This document shows, piece by piece, positions 22,706-35,935 of a stretch of 64,000 nucleotides of DNA; position 1 is the first letter of the stretch; each line of letters starts with the position of its first letter. This DNA is from Magicicada septendecula (lineage: Eukaryota > Arthropoda > Insecta > Hemiptera > Cicadidae), in contig CM068367.1 of the NCBI GenBank assembly GCA_034769895.1, positions 84,373,654 to 84,437,653 on the forward strand, written 5' to 3'. The notes under the pieces are model-generated. The model was not told where the DNA came from, made no database searches, and saw only the letters and a list, made by a program, of their open reading frames with translations. The position numbers were made by a program, and so were the translations under genes.

Positions 22706-23024
22706 GTTAAGAACATCAATTAAGTTATCATAAAATATTTATCTATACGTCTTTCAAACAATTGGATTCTAATATCATTTACCTTAACAACATCAATTTA
22801 AGTTTTCCCAAAATGTTAGTTAGAAGTCTTTCAAACAATTGAATTATACGTAGTATCATTTACCTTAACAACAGCAATTTGAGTTATCGTAAAGTATTTA
22901 GTTACAATTTTATTTGAAACAGCTGGACTTCTGGTACCCTTTTGTTTAAGAGCATTGCTTTACGTTAGTATAAAATTTCAGTTACAGTTGATTTAAAACA
23001 GGTGGAGTTGTTGTTGACTGAAGT
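22706..23024 (+). repeat. Degenerate tandem repeat, about 80-bp period, 4 copies
   Basis: Units start near 22,706, 22,783, 22,864 and 22,945 with the theme cttaacaacatcaattt, then agttat..taaa.tattta.tta, then ttgaaacaattgg. The spacings are 77, 81 and 81 bp. Copies 2 and 3 are the most alike and copy 4 the most diverged. Not coding. Confidence 0.75.
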
Positions 23025-23869
23025 TTAATAATTGGAACGGTCCCACGTGTACTTGTTGCAGGACTCAAATGGTACCATGTAGACCAGTGTGCGATAGTGC
23101 TGGTGGTGGTCCTTAAAGTGTGCAGAAGTTCCAGCTAGTCTCATTCCGGGTAGATGTCTTTAGGTATTCTGTAGCAGGAGTATTTCTGGGCCTGAAGGCT
23201 TCGGGGAGCATCCTGCTGCACTGCTCTGCAGATAGTGACCGGTGTAAAGGTCACTGTCTCCGCACCCCTTTCTCCCGGCTGTACGGGGACCCTATAACAT
23301 TTTTATTTGCAGATTAGCTGTCAGAGAATACAGAGAATGTCACAATTTTTATCAACACTTTAGTTGCTCTTATTAATTTGCTATGGTTTATTTTATCCAT
23401 TTACTTTTTTTTTTTTTTTTACTGTAACATTTACTTTTAACTTTATCAAAAACAGTTAAATACAAGGTCGCCACGTGTTCCCAGACCGGAAGTAACGTGT
23501 AATTCAACTTTACAATAGGAAAGTATTACAATAAAATAGGGTTTACAAACGTGTGGGCCACACACACACTTACACAAATATAACACATAACCCATCATTA
23601 AATTAACATCGAATAAAATAATTGAGCCTCACCTGAAACCCTTTAATAGCTTACGAAGTCATATGAAAGATCCACGAAACGCTTATCCCTGAGCCGTCAG
23701 ACCATCGAGCACTCCTTTGGTGGGTTGGCGACGAAATGAGAAAGAAGCCTGTTTTCTTCGATCCCACTATGCTACATAAGCTCAACCTGTTGCGAATTGC
23801 CGATCATAACCTTTGGCAAGCAACCCATCAACCCGCACCACAAGCAGCTGATACGGTTTACTAGATAGC

Positions 23870-24000
23870 TTCGCCGTAGCGCAGACGCGGCCTTAATAAT
23901 CGAATTAGCTGTGCCGCCCAGCTGCTACGCGGTTTGGCGGCCTTGAACATTTAAATCACGCCGGGTAAATTCAAACCCCGGCACAAACAACAGTAGACCA
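23870..24000 (+). mobile_element. Possible tRNA-like SINE remnant
   Basis: An A-box-like TAGCGCAGACG (about 23,877) and a B-box-like ATTCAAACC (about 23,972) lie in a GC-rich block ending in GCCGGG...CCCCGGC. The spacing is too long for a plain tRNA. Evidence is weak. Confidence 0.2.
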
Positions 24001-24335
24001 TGACATAGGAAAACAAAGAAGACGTAATCAATTGATTGTCTGAAATATCTATACTCGTTAAAAATGACAGAGAGACGGGCAACCAAACATGAAAAGCATA
24101 GATTTTGAATATACAGAAAACCACGAAATCACTTTTGTAGCAGACACAAGACTAATATTCAGAATTTTTATCTATATGGTCAAGAGGAAAGGGTAATTTT
24201 CATTTTAGACAATTACGTCAGTTGAAACAATGTGAATTCATGAGTTTGTCTGTGTTATGGTAATAATTTTGTTCTCGATAGCACTAGACAGCATATTTGG
24301 ATGGTGCTGAGTGTGCTGCGTGGATCTTTAGAGAT

Positions 24336-24400
24336 GTGGAGGTCTAGCTCAGTGATTTAAAAGTTAAGGTGCGGCATGTAGGAGTTAAAGCCAAAATTAA
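24336..24400 (+). other. tRNA-like A-box segment
   Basis: ggtctagctcagtgattt matches the tRNA D-arm/A-box theme, but no anticodon or T arm follows. It may be a decayed SINE head. Confidence 0.2.
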
Positions 24401-24589
24401 GGAACAGAGAATCAGTCGACTATAATAGGTTACCCTCTGTAACACAGAATGAACAGCAGACAGAATTTGCTACCTTGGCAGCATAGTAGGATTAGATGGA
24501 GGAGCGCTATTGGGTGTGCACAGTAGAACTAACAAAGTAAAATGGATCTGCGTCCAATTACGCCTTGAATGGAGATCTTCTGCCGTTTT

Positions 24590-24960
24590 GAAGAAAAGAA
24601 AGTTTAAATATTTGGGTCCAATATTAGAGGATGTGAGATGTAAACAGTAACTAAAATCACTACTCAGATTTTGTAAATAATATATGCTCGCATACCGTAA
24701 TGAGAATATGGTGACCAAGAGTTATATTCAAAATGGCAGATCACAACTAATGTCTAATCGAACAGTAGGTGGAGAGGAGGAAATGGGCTTGGATAGGTTA
24801 CACTCACTCTTAGATAGTTCCATAATAATATAGCGGAATGGAACCTTCAAAGAAACAGGGTAGGAAAGTGGAGGCTGCGAGTATCGCATGGGAGCAAGCA
24901 GAAACAGGAGACAGATTTAACCAAATAGAGTTGATAATTTCAAAAAAAAACACACAAAAA
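24590..24960 (+). pseudogene. RTE-like RT remnant, weak
   Basis: Plus-strand pieces read KKRKFKYLGPILEDVRCKQ, where YLG plus E-D is the usual RTE motif after the palm. They then become unreadable through a basic stretch. A poly-A-rich tract (24,943-24,960) may be its tail. Frameshifts are many. Confidence 0.4.
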
Positions 24961-24979
24961 ATACCCTAACAGGTTAAAC

Positions 24980-25860
24980 TATACGCAAGGAATTATTAAA
25001 ACCATATTAAACAGGTATAGTCCGTCAAAGTTATGTTTGCGTAGTTCCTCGCATAAGGTAAGATGCTTGGAGTTGTCTGGCTTCCCGTAGTAGGGGAAGG
25101 CGTCTACGGTTGACATGCCCAGCTCGCCTGCACACAAGCAACGGTACTGCCTACAGATGACGTAGACTGAGTGCGGGGCTGTGCGAGACAAAGGACATGC
25201 CTGTCGCCCGCTCGTGTGCTGCGTCCCGAGCTTCAAATAGAGCTCCTGCCGCAGGGACCACAAATGTGCTGGATGTTAGAGGAGTGGCCTGCTACCGGCC
25301 GTGGGTCTTCAATTAGTTACCTAACTGAGGGTAAGTGTTCGCCGAGGCCGGGTCCAAGATTCACTTGGCACAGATTGGTAGCGACCGAGGGCGCTAATAA
25401 GGTGATTGCCCTGGAACAGAGTGGTGCGGGATTTCCGGGACAGTGTCCGTATAGTGGCGTCCAGGGAGCGAACACGCAGGGATACTCTGATGATTTTATT
25501 AGAAGGCAGGTAGTGGGCTTTCCACGCCCAGCGCAATCCTCGGTCCAGGAGAGACTGAAGCTTCTCTTATAGGTCTTGTCCAAGTAACCCCAGACGGGAA
25601 TCGCGTAGGTAACCATCGGAACCACATAGGTGGTGACGGTAAGCTTCCCTAGGCAGCGGGTCATAGAGTTGCTGCAAAGCAGGGGACGGAGTTGATATAG
25701 ACGATTGGCGGTCTTGCGGGCTACTTGCTCGGAGTGTGTCCGCCACGACACGTAGACATAAAATCCTAACGAACAACCTACAAAAGTGGCCTCCCACTAT
25801 AGTAAGCCAACTCCGCCATTTGCGGCTGGCCATGAACCATGAACTGCAGCGCATCCACTG
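24980..25860 (-). pseudogene. Jockey-type RT C-terminal remnant
   Basis: On the minus strand, 25,751-25,317 gives WRTHSEQVARKTANRLYQLR, then PLLCSNSMTRCLGKLTVTTY and PMVTYAIPVWGYLDKTYKR. In an overlapping frame, RWAWKAHYLPSNKIIRVSLR follows. This is the RT thumb and C-terminal region of Jockey-type elements. A frameshift near 25,530 splits it. FADD is not found upstream. Confidence 0.7.
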
Positions 25861-25976
25861 AACTACGCTAAATTAACTTTGACAAAGTATAAATACTGCA
25901 GATACTGCAGGCCCGGTATATAATTGGATAGAGAGCATTCGTACGCCCCTATGCTCTACATAGGAGTCAAAGGAAC

Positions 25977-25977
25977 G

Positions 25978-26056
<79 letters not shown>
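25977..26056. repeat. (GA)n microsatellite
   Basis: An 80-bp GA array with one GGGA interruption near 25,997. Confidence 0.95.
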
Positions 26057-26058
<2 letters not shown>

Positions 26059-26059
26059 C

Positions 26060-27180
26060 GCTTACATACATAAAAAATTATGAAAATACAGCTGACAAAC
26101 AATTCCGCAATACGCACACCAAGTCACAAGCTTCATCCCTTGACAGTAAGAGATAATGTTTCCTGTCAGGGGTGAGTTATTGTCTGAGACTTCTGGATGC
26201 GAAGGCAAGGACACAAAGCTAAGATTTTTTACAACGGTGGTCGGCAACGCGTTCGAGATTTTTTCTAATACCTCAACACCGTGTAAAGAGGAGGACAAAT
26301 CCATACACCCCGTGAAGTATAAAGAGGTTGTCACATAGCGTTTAAAATCTGTTATAAGCACAGTTTGTTAGTATTGAATAACTAATATTGTCACAGTGTA
26401 TTGTCCAGTCACATACGGGACAAATAATTAATGTCCAAACACCATCTCGTGAGCATTTCTTTCTGTCCATACGTATAGAAACCTTTGGCAGGAGTGAAAG
26501 CTAGAATGCAAGAAAGTTCAGACGAGTCGGTCCACATACAGTATAATAGATTATATTATGTACTGTACAAATGATGTTTTCCGTGTTTTTTATATGTTTA
26601 CTATCCACATTGTTTTCTGTGTGCTCTTTTTTGACGAGATATTTTTGTAGAAAAGCAAATTTTTGCATGATTATTTTTAAGCAAATAAACAAGGTGGTAA
26701 GAACGATATACTTTTTCCAGCTGTGACGTCAGAATAAGCACATACCTACACATTCTTATTGTATGAAGAAAAAAATTATTAATCAGAGAATCCTGTAAAT
26801 TAGCGGAGGATTTTTATAAGCGGAACTGTTGCGTGTCACAACTGAGAAATTAATCTTAGTAATGTGCACTCAAAATTAATTTTACTCAGAAGGGAAAGGA
26901 CGTTTTGGGTTATGCTCACGTTTCGGCTGTTTATAATTTTTTCGGAATACGGTTTTACTAAATTGTTTTAGTTTTTTTGCTAAAAAGCTATTTTCTCTTG
27001 AAAAATCTAATTTTGCATTATAATCTGGTATTTGACGGAAGGTATTTATTTATTTTCACTCGTAGACTGGAGTGGTCGGAACGTTTAATAATCACGTGTT
27101 TCGGTCGACAACTACGTTTTGTTGGAATTACTGTAAACACCAAACGTTTCACTCAATCTATGATGTGACCTCCTACCACA
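26060..27180. other. No host gene seen; GAAACGTG-type fragments
   Basis: The minus strand of 26,070-26,361 has an open frame with a repeat-like look but no known domain. Near 26,910 and 27,098 fragments of acgtttcgg appear, related to the foldback family. Nothing else is supported. Confidence 0.35.
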
Positions 27181-27190
27181 TATCAACTTT

Positions 27191-27230
27191 ATCATCGACG
27201 ATGCCACATTATAGAAAGGGCGAAACGTGT
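27191..27230 (+). ncRNA. Degenerate hammerhead-like motif
   Basis: TCGACGA, a GCC/GGC helix II and GAAACGTG occur in the right order. The U4 and H17 positions are wrong, so activity is unlikely. Listed as a decayed family member. Confidence 0.2.
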
Positions 27231-27362
27231 TTATAACAATACCAGTTAAACGTGGTTGCCAACCGAAACATGTTATTATTTATTTCTTGTAATATGAAAT
27301 TACTAGATTTTCAAGGCTCACTTTCTATTCTTTAGTTTTTTAATTAAAAGTCGTACATGCAG

Positions 27363-27830
27363 AATATTGTTACGACTGTCTCACTGATCGTCGTATGGTA
27401 CAGTGGAAAACAAAATACAAGACACCAGTGAAGTCACTAAAAACTAGCTTTAATTATCACAATTAAACAGTTTGTAATCAACAAGTCATTCAACAAGATT
27501 ATACTCGTACAATAATTCAAGTTAATCAGTCCACACAATAATAATGTCAACTATAAAGAATTTCGCACTATAATCACTTTTCACTCATACACCACTTGAG
27601 ACGCACTGTGTAAATCGCCCGACATAAAAATGAAAACTAAGCGGCAGATGTGGGCTATTTATAGTCTTCAGAGTACCATAATATCGTCCTTAACAAGCAA
27701 TCGAAAATTCTGGAGGATACTTCAGCGCGGTCTTGGCAGAAACACGCACCGTTGGGCTAGTTGAGAAGCTTGTCGGACAACACTGTCGAATGTACGAGAT
27801 TGTTCCGTATTACGTAATACTGCCTCGCAT
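27363..27830 (+). repeat. LTR-like dispersed repeat, copy 2 (partner 14,671-15,175)
   Basis: Same orientation as copy 1, with many indels. Both copies contain gcta.t.gagaa and a ttacgtaa-type end. Confidence 0.55.
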
Positions 27831-28624
27831 GTTAAGTGTCACGTGCGCACACAAACATTACAGCTGGGCTCTGCTGGGATAGCCGAGAAACATGTAGACA
27901 GTTCTGTAATGGCGTGACACTGCTGTATAGTTTATGCACAAAAGGCTACTCTAATGCTAACGGTTATTTTCATTTTTTTGTTCTTCTTTTACTTTTTAAT
28001 CAGGAGAGATTTTACATTTTCTACAGATCGAACCTCGATTAATCGGTAAAATACAGTTTCATTGTTTATGTGGAATCGAGGGTAAGTAAGAGAAGGTGGG
28101 AAAGAACAAACTAAAATGGGTAGGAAAATAAAAAAAAAATAAAAGAAAAATCATATGATATATGAAAAAACAAATAAGTATTATGGCATATGGCACAACT
28201 ACCGTATGGTATTATAAAATACACATGTCATAGGCTAAAACTACGACTTTAGTATTATGACTTTTGTAAAATGTCTTGTAAATTTAAAATTGACGTTCGT
28301 CTACAGAACAACAGCGTTTGATTAACAGTTAACTTAGTAACGTGAGAACTGGAGAGGCATGCAGAATTCCCGACGGTGTATTTAACTCGCAGTAACAGGT
28401 TGTACTAACAGCTCTCCAGGGAACAGACCCGCTGAGGATTAACACGTGAATACTGTTGCTGGATCATAATATAACAGTCTGTAAACAACTGCACTCTGTC
28501 TTTGACGACTGACGACGACGTTTTGACAACGATTCTATCGTGGTGATATTAAAGACAGGCTTCTTCTTCTTCTTCTTCTTCCACCCTAGAGTAGGTGTAG
28601 ACACCTGTTCCATTTTCAGAAGGC

Positions 28625-28787
<163 letters not shown>

Positions 28788-28789
28788 GC

Positions 28790-30220
28790 GAATTTGAACA
28801 GTGAACTTACAAATTTTAAGCTGAATTAAAAATCAGACCATCGTTTTCTAGGCCTTCTTACATTACAACTACCCTGTGGAACACAAAAATATATGGCGTT
28901 TAGTATAGAGTACTTTTTCAACCAATGGGGACAACTTGAGCTTACTTCTTTTTTCTTAATTGCGAATCATATCGAATCGTGAGCATCCTTTGACCAGTCC
29001 GATCCGAGGTTGTTTTAAACTTGTCAGGAACATATAATTTACCAGGCCGCGTCTTGAGCGCTACGCGAGGTGAGGCTACCGGTGAAGCTGCCGCCTTAGA
29101 GCATCTGGAATGCTCTGGGTGTCTCATTCGGAGACCCACCTCCTGGGTTCTTTCACTCTCTCCGCCTTCGAGACTGTTGGCCATTCAACTGAATAGGAGC
29201 CTATTCAATTGTTGGCTATTCCGGTCAAGAAGAAGAGAAGATCATAAAGACTACTAACCCTCGAATAGGGTAACAGCATCGGCGTCGGTAAAACAATGGT
29301 ATGGGCAAGAGAGACAGACAAGAGAGATTAAAGTAAGAGACTGTATCAAAGACAAGTTGAAGCAAAGTAACAGGCCAAGTAGCCGGCCCCGGGTTTGCCA
29401 TACCCGGGCTCACAAGGCGTGAGTCTCTGGGGCATATTAAAGATAGTAAATAATATAATAGACAAAATTGTTTCAACATGAATCTGTGTTACACGATTAG
29501 GAATCTAGACGTGTAATACCAAGATACAGACTCGAATTAAGCCTATACAAGACGGAACGACAACACATATATAAGAACTTTAACATAGCGAGAGAATTTT
29601 TGAACTTATTTCTGAAACCAAACGGTTTTGAAGGAACAAAACATAACATCTGAGTAGTAAGGAACGGATAATTTCCTTCTTTACGAGATCTGATTAACAT
29701 TAAGATCACCTTTTCAGAAACCTTGTAGGTGCATTGTCCCTAACCAGAGTCGCGTATGACGAAGTGATGACTAACATCGATTTTAACATTTTTATCGTTA
29801 CGAGAAATTCAATTTTAAAAATTTAAATATCTGCGAAAACGTTTAAATAAAATCGTTTTTATTGCTATGATAAATGGGAAACAAGCAGTTACGCAACACA
29901 CATTTTACAGTTGCGCCTCTATTCTGTACAGTGGGCAGCTTTTCACACACACACACACACACACACACACGGCTGTAATACACGACCAATAACACTTGAT
30001 TCACTGGCAATTGGATTTAGAGAAGGCGTGATAACAGCCATTCGGTGTAGGGGAGTCGGGATCATGCACTTTAATTCCGAACGGCACCACTAGTGGGCGT
30101 TATATAACATTTTATCTTATAAATTATCACAGTTACGTCAAGCGCAGTAACTTCATATATATTTACTACTTGCACTGTGTACGCGCGCAAACTGTACGAT
30201 ATTATACTTTATAATTTTTG
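28790..30220. other. No gene recognised; GC-richer block 29,020-29,420
   Basis: 29,020-29,420 is GC-richer than its flanks and has short open frames on both strands (for example 29,021-29,257 plus) without known domains. It looks like part of an unidentified repeat. A short (CA)n lies at 29,945-29,970. Confidence 0.35.
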
Positions 30221-30229
30221 TCGTTGTTT

Positions 30230-30690
30230 TATAGCCAAGTGTATACAAAGTAGAGTTTCAACTGCAGGAAGGAAACTTTACAATCTGAGGTGTGCAGATG
30301 ACGACGACGCTTTGATCATAGTAGAAAGAAAGAATACACAAAGTTTGATACGGTATAAGGTATACGGCACGCAGTTCAATTTCTCAGGTACGTGCCAGCG
30401 TATACTCTCCATGATTATAGAAGAAACACAGATATACGGTAGGAACTGAATATTATGAGTAGGCCTATACTCGACAGGATTACCCAGTATCGGCTGATTT
30501 GGTGGGAACATCTTTACCTAATGGATGACTTCCGCATCCCCAAAAACAACTATGGAACTATAAGCCGAAGGGACGGAGAGGCGTTGGACGTCTGAGGAGG
30601 TAGAGTGACCAGCTCTAGACTTTACCTGTTTCAGACCGGAAAATACCTTCCTTAGTTTAATCCTTGCAGACAATGATGATGATGATACTT
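30230..30690 (+). pseudogene. RTE-like RT remnant with GAT tail, family of 205-408
   Basis: The first part reads GRKLYNLRCADDDDALIIVE, a damaged FADD palm motif. After an internal deletion it reads TCQRILSMIIEETQIYGRN, and then the family's C-terminal block and GATGATGATGAT tail (30,670-30,684). It is the longest plus-strand copy of the family here, but has lost the region between palm and thumb. Confidence 0.65.
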
Positions 30691-30699
30691 ATAAGACGG

Positions 30700-31735
30700 T
30701 ATACTTATAAGTTTGTGTAATTTTTCAATTTCCTGCGCTATAAGAGACAGATTAAAGCAACTATTTTTATGTCATGTTGATACATATCTTACTGACAATC
30801 GTCTAAAATTTTAATTATGTATTCGGCGATTTTTATATCATTATGTCTATAGAATGAAGAATTTAAAAACTTCCGTATTTGTTTTTGTTAAGTGTAAGAC
30901 AAAACTACTACAACGTGGTAAAATTTGTTTAGAAGGCTTTAGGCCAGTCTAGCATGGACGTACTAGTGGATTACAAATGGCACAAAATCTTCAAAAGCAA
31001 GCAGTCTTAAAGCCAAAACCATGAAGCCAAGTCGTAAATGAGCTGTAAATCACGACAGTCAGATAAAGTTTGTGATTTTGTCTTCCATGAGTTTTCATCA
31101 CCAATCGCAACGGTAAATAAAGAATATATTTCAGGCATTTTACACCACTTGTGTGAAGCAATTTATAGAAAACGGACAGGTGTACAAAAGAATAATTTAC
31201 GGGAACCACGATAACGCACCAGGGCTCTCGTTATTACGTCTTGTTCAAGTATTTTAGGTAAAAAAATTCTAATGACTCCGCAACATCCGTATTGGCCAGA
31301 TGTGTTCAAATGTCATCTTTCCTTCTCGCAATAATGAAAAGTACAAAAGGACAAAACCTCTGAACGAGCTCAAAGTGTCCAAAAAGTGCAGTCGAGATTT
31401 GTTCTGAAGACTAAAAAAACGTTATCATAATCGGGTTATATCCGAGTGAAACTATTTTAAAGGGGAGGTACAATATAAATTTAGATATACATTCAAACCA
31501 CTATTTTTTTTTTTACATAAATAAAACTAGCACAAACGTTTAGTTGAAACTTCGTATAATATGATAAAATATCTTATTTGCTGAAGATAATAGTGTTTGA
31601 AAATAAATATCAACCTGAGCCATTATCTTTTATCGTCACCATTATCTTCATGTAACCCACTTAACACTTTTTGTCTTTAGAGGGGTCCCCCCTCCAGGCC
31701 CATAACGAATTGCAGAATTATTAACGTGCAGAAAT
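30700..31735. other. No gene seen
   Basis: AT-rich DNA without recognised coding or repeats. Confidence 0.4.
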
Positions 31736-31738
31736 AAC

Positions 31739-31757
31739 GTGGCCCACGTTGGGCGCC
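31739..31757 (-). other. Possible Gypsy-type primer-binding site (tRNA-Lys-like)
   Basis: The minus strand reads TGGCGCCCAACGTGGGCC, which matches the tRNA-Lys-type primer site used by many Gypsy retrotransposons, just after an ...AATT end. If real, the LTR extends to the right (31,758 onward) and the internal region to the left. No gag or pol coding was found on the left, so only a relic could remain. Confidence 0.4.
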
Positions 31758-33112
<1,355 letters not shown>

Positions 33113-33221
33113 CTTTTGTCTCCGTTAAGTAGGAGAATTATGTGTGTAAGGCTGTATGTAAAAAATAAGAGCGTAAGTCTATCTACGATATAAAGTGATG
33201 ATAAATTTCTTTCTGTTCCAG

Positions 33222-33296
33222 AGACAACTAAACGCAGTTCAGTTCAAGCTCTCTAGTGATCTCAAATATGTACTTCTCATTTCCGATATTAGAAAG
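33222..33296 (+). CDS. Internal exon, dipeptidyl peptidase 4/10-like (S9B) protein
   Basis: The exon is 75 bp (25 codons, phase 0 at both ends), bounded by a pyrimidine-rich acceptor ttctttctgttccag and a donor gtaagg. It reads RQLNAVQFKL then SSDLKYVLLISDIRK. The S..D.KYVLL..... pattern is the start of the beta-propeller in the S9B dipeptidyl peptidase family (DPP4, DPP6, DPP10), where a phrase like SPDLKYVLLAYDV occurs. Those are type II membrane glycoproteins that cleave X-Pro dipeptides or, when catalytically dead, modulate Kv4 channels. The catalytic domain is not in this exon, so activity cannot be judged. No other exon of the gene was found, so flanking introns must be long. Confidence 0.65.
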
Positions 33297-33299
33297 GTA

Positions 33300-34100
33300 A
33301 GGAGCATATTCTTTTTTTGTTACTTCACTAAGTGCATAATGATTCATCTAACGAAATTGCACGTGAATATATATGTGTACATGTGTGTGAGAAAACTAAG
33401 CTTTGTCATAGATGACGAAGAATTAAGTTTTTTGAAATTTGCTTTTCCTTAATTTAATAATTTAGTTCACTTCAGTTTTCTTTATTCTTAAGCTAGTTTT
33501 TACAAATAATGTCTTTTGGTTTCCCACCTAGGAGGCAGTGACAAGATTTTTGGCCAATACGTGTGCATTTTATTCCGTGGCTAATCTAATAAGCCAAGGA
33601 TTTTCGATTTTCTGTTTTTTGTGTGTTTTTTTTTACTATTCTTTCGTTTCAGAAGAATTAGGTTTTAGTTTTTAAGGCAGGTCTCAGTATTTTACGGTGT
33701 CGTATTGCTTTCCTTCCAACAGGCTGAACCACTGATTCCAACCCACTTTTTACTAATTTAATGAGTTTTTACATTGCTGTATCCTTAGATCCCTACTCAT
33801 TTTCTTTGCTACATATCGTGTAGATAACATGTTAAAAATGTATTTTATAAAATTATACAACTAACACTTTTAAGCGTGTTTGGTGACGGTGTTTTTTCTA
33901 ACGCTAACGACAATTTTTGCCTGTTTACGTAATAAAATAATTCCTCAAGGTCGATAAAAGCCACGAATATGTTTATGTTATACTCCCGCTATGAGTCCCT
34001 GAAGTTCATAAACTTCCCTGAAGTTCACTGTGATATCAGTAATGCAAATTCAATGCCATTCCTTGTGTGGTGTGAAGAAACACATTACACTTGGACAGAT
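33300..34100. other. Probable intron, nothing else seen
   Basis: AT-rich sequence downstream of the exon donor. The next exon was not recognised. Confidence 0.45.
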
Positions 34101-34104
34101 TAAC

Positions 34105-34275
34105 ACGTGCGCGGTTTTGGGTTGTTTCTAGAGAGCATCTCTTATGGTCTATGAAAGGGCCAACAAAAATTGTTTTGGTTCTTGGAAGGACCGCCTCCTT
34201 AGTCGAGGTCGTGTATAAGTATAAAAGATCTGTTAATTTGTTTTTCTTTATTTTCTCAGTAGAATATATTACGAA
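34105..34275 (+). repeat. Dispersed repeat with TATA-like motif, copy 2 (partner 21,625-21,800)
   Basis: See copy 1. This copy keeps tataagtataaaagatct. Confidence 0.6.
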
Positions 34276-34429
34276 ATTACGTCTGTTCCGCACAACAGAC
34301 ATGGACACCTGGGACGCAATACTGTGGACTGTAGATGTAACAATGTTACGATTCTTGGCAAACTAAGGAAGCTGTAAAATGAACAGTTTTAATCCGCGAA
34401 TACGGTAAAGGAACGCATAGATTAAATTC

Positions 34430-34593
34430 TAACTTCTGAATATACAGAGAGCCATTCACAAAACTGAGCCATTACATTGCTCAATATAATTTGAGTATAT
34501 CTATTAATAAAACAAAAGTAATTGCTTTTAAAGGCAAACATTCCATAAGATCAAAAATTACGATCAATGATAAAGTGCTGGAGTAAATATCCC
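34430..34593 (+). pseudogene. RTE-like RT, 5' half of a split remnant
   Basis: It reads YISINKTKVIAFKGKHSIRS then KITINDKVLE, the RTE segment after the palm (N.KTKV..F.G). The frame is interrupted at 34,594 by the insertion at 34,606-34,802 and continues at 34,815. Confidence 0.6.
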
Positions 34594-34814
34594 ACTTTCC
34601 AAACCCCTCTCTTTCTCTTCAGCGGTGCGACAACCCATTACTGAGTCAAGGCCTCCTTTAACAGCCTCCGTCAGTTGTCCCGGTCAAGTTCAGCTGGTCT
34701 CCAGTTCCGGGTCCCAAGGATATGGCGCGCATCATAGTCTTCCCAACGTAGTTTGGGTTTACCAACTCTCCTAGTGCCATAAATCTGGTCTGTGAGTGTC
34801 TTACTTTCCAAACC
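34594..34814 (-). mobile_element. 5'-truncated LINE insertion with 12-bp target duplication
   Basis: The direct repeat ACTTTCCAAACC lies at 34,594-34,605 and 34,803-34,814. Between them, on the minus strand, is the end of a different RTE-type RT with its tail ctcagtaatgggttgtcgca then ccgctgaagagaaagag. A GA-rich tail at one side and a perfect 12-bp duplication are hallmarks of LINE target-primed insertion. The insert is 197 bp. Its last about 35 bp are shared with the SINE-like insert at 42.25 kb. Confidence 0.8.
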
Positions 34815-35300
34815 TAGAATGTGATATTACATATCAAGTGGACGAGGACATCGAGATAAAGATAAACAGATTTCAGGCGATTTGTGGCGCTATTAAAAGA
34901 ACTTAAGGAAGAAAAACAAGAAAAAAAACTCAAATGAAGTTCTATAAGGTTACGGCAGTCCCCACTCTTTTATACGGTTCCGAAACATGGGTATTATCTA
35001 AAAAAGATACAAGTCGTATACAAACTGCAGAGATGAACTTCTTGAGATACGTAAAGATATGTACACGAAACGATAGAATATTAGAAACGATGTGATAAGA
35101 CATGAATGCGTCGTGTATATTCTCTGTAAATACAAGAATCGGGGAATGTAAGCTGAGATGGATTGAACATATAGGTAGAATGAAAGCAAAAAGCCTACAT
35201 CAACAAGTTTTACAGCGTCTAAAGGGAAAAGAAATGTGCGAAGCAGTCCCCAAAAGATGTCTTGAAAATAGAGATCGGAACACGTGATGTCGCCTAATCT
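34803..35300 (+). pseudogene. RTE-like RT, 3' half of the split remnant
   Basis: Frames read CDITYQVDEDIEIKINRFQA, then MKFYKVTAVPTLLYGSETWV, then RIQTAEMNFLRYVK. They end at PKRCLENRDRN and a GAAGAAGAA-like tail. With 34,430-34,593 it forms one element interrupted by a later insertion. Frameshifts occur. Confidence 0.65.
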
Positions 35301-35394
35301 TGGAATGAAGAAGAATATAGCATACCTGTCATTAATGTTTGAGTAAACTTGTAACCATATTTTACGCATAATTTAGATCTGATAATAAGCGTAG

Positions 35395-35615
35395 ACAGAG
35401 GGAGGGTTCTGTAAATACAAGAATCGAGGAACGTAAGCCGAGATGGATTGAACATAGGCCTATAGGTAGAATGGAAGCGAAAAGGCTACCTAAACAAGTT
35501 TTAAAATACGCGTCTATAGGGAAAAGAGATGTGGGAAGACCACGCAAAAGATGGCTTGAAAATAAAGACCGGAACAGGTGATGTCGCCTAACCCTGGAAT
35601 GCAGAAGAAGAAGGA
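35395..35615 (+). pseudogene. Second copy of the same RTE 3' end
   Basis: It repeats 35,112-35,320 in direct orientation with high similarity (tgtaaatacaagaatcg, gagatggattgaacata, caaaagatg.cttgaaaat). It reads RKPRWIEH, RRDVGRPRKRWLENKDRN and ends ATPGMQKKKEN. Two copies of the same 3' end in tandem suggest repeated insertion or a local duplication. Confidence 0.65.
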
Positions 35616-35757
35616 GAATTTGACGTCTGCAACTTAAACCGTTACAGAAGGTCTTAATTGTGAAAGTCAACAGATTTTTAGTTGCCAGACAGTTGACTTA
35701 CTTTTGCTTTGTAACAACGTACGCACAACTAGTAACAATTTGTGCACTAGACTGCAT

Positions 35758-35899
35758 TACTCACGTAAGTGACGGTCAGTATAATGTACGAGCGATGATA
35801 ATTCACATGCAATGCAACAGTGACGGAGAAGCTTTAGTCACACATGCAGTAAATTACCGGTAATTGATGAACAAGGTTGGCAATTGGTCGCTGCCGCCA

Positions 35900-35935
<36 letters not shown>

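Noticed and set aside
24336..24400. tRNA gene
   Set aside because: Only an A-box-like D arm is present; no anticodon stem or T arm.
25171..25572. 133-codon plus-strand ORF
   Set aside because: Shadow of the minus-strand Jockey-type RT remnant.
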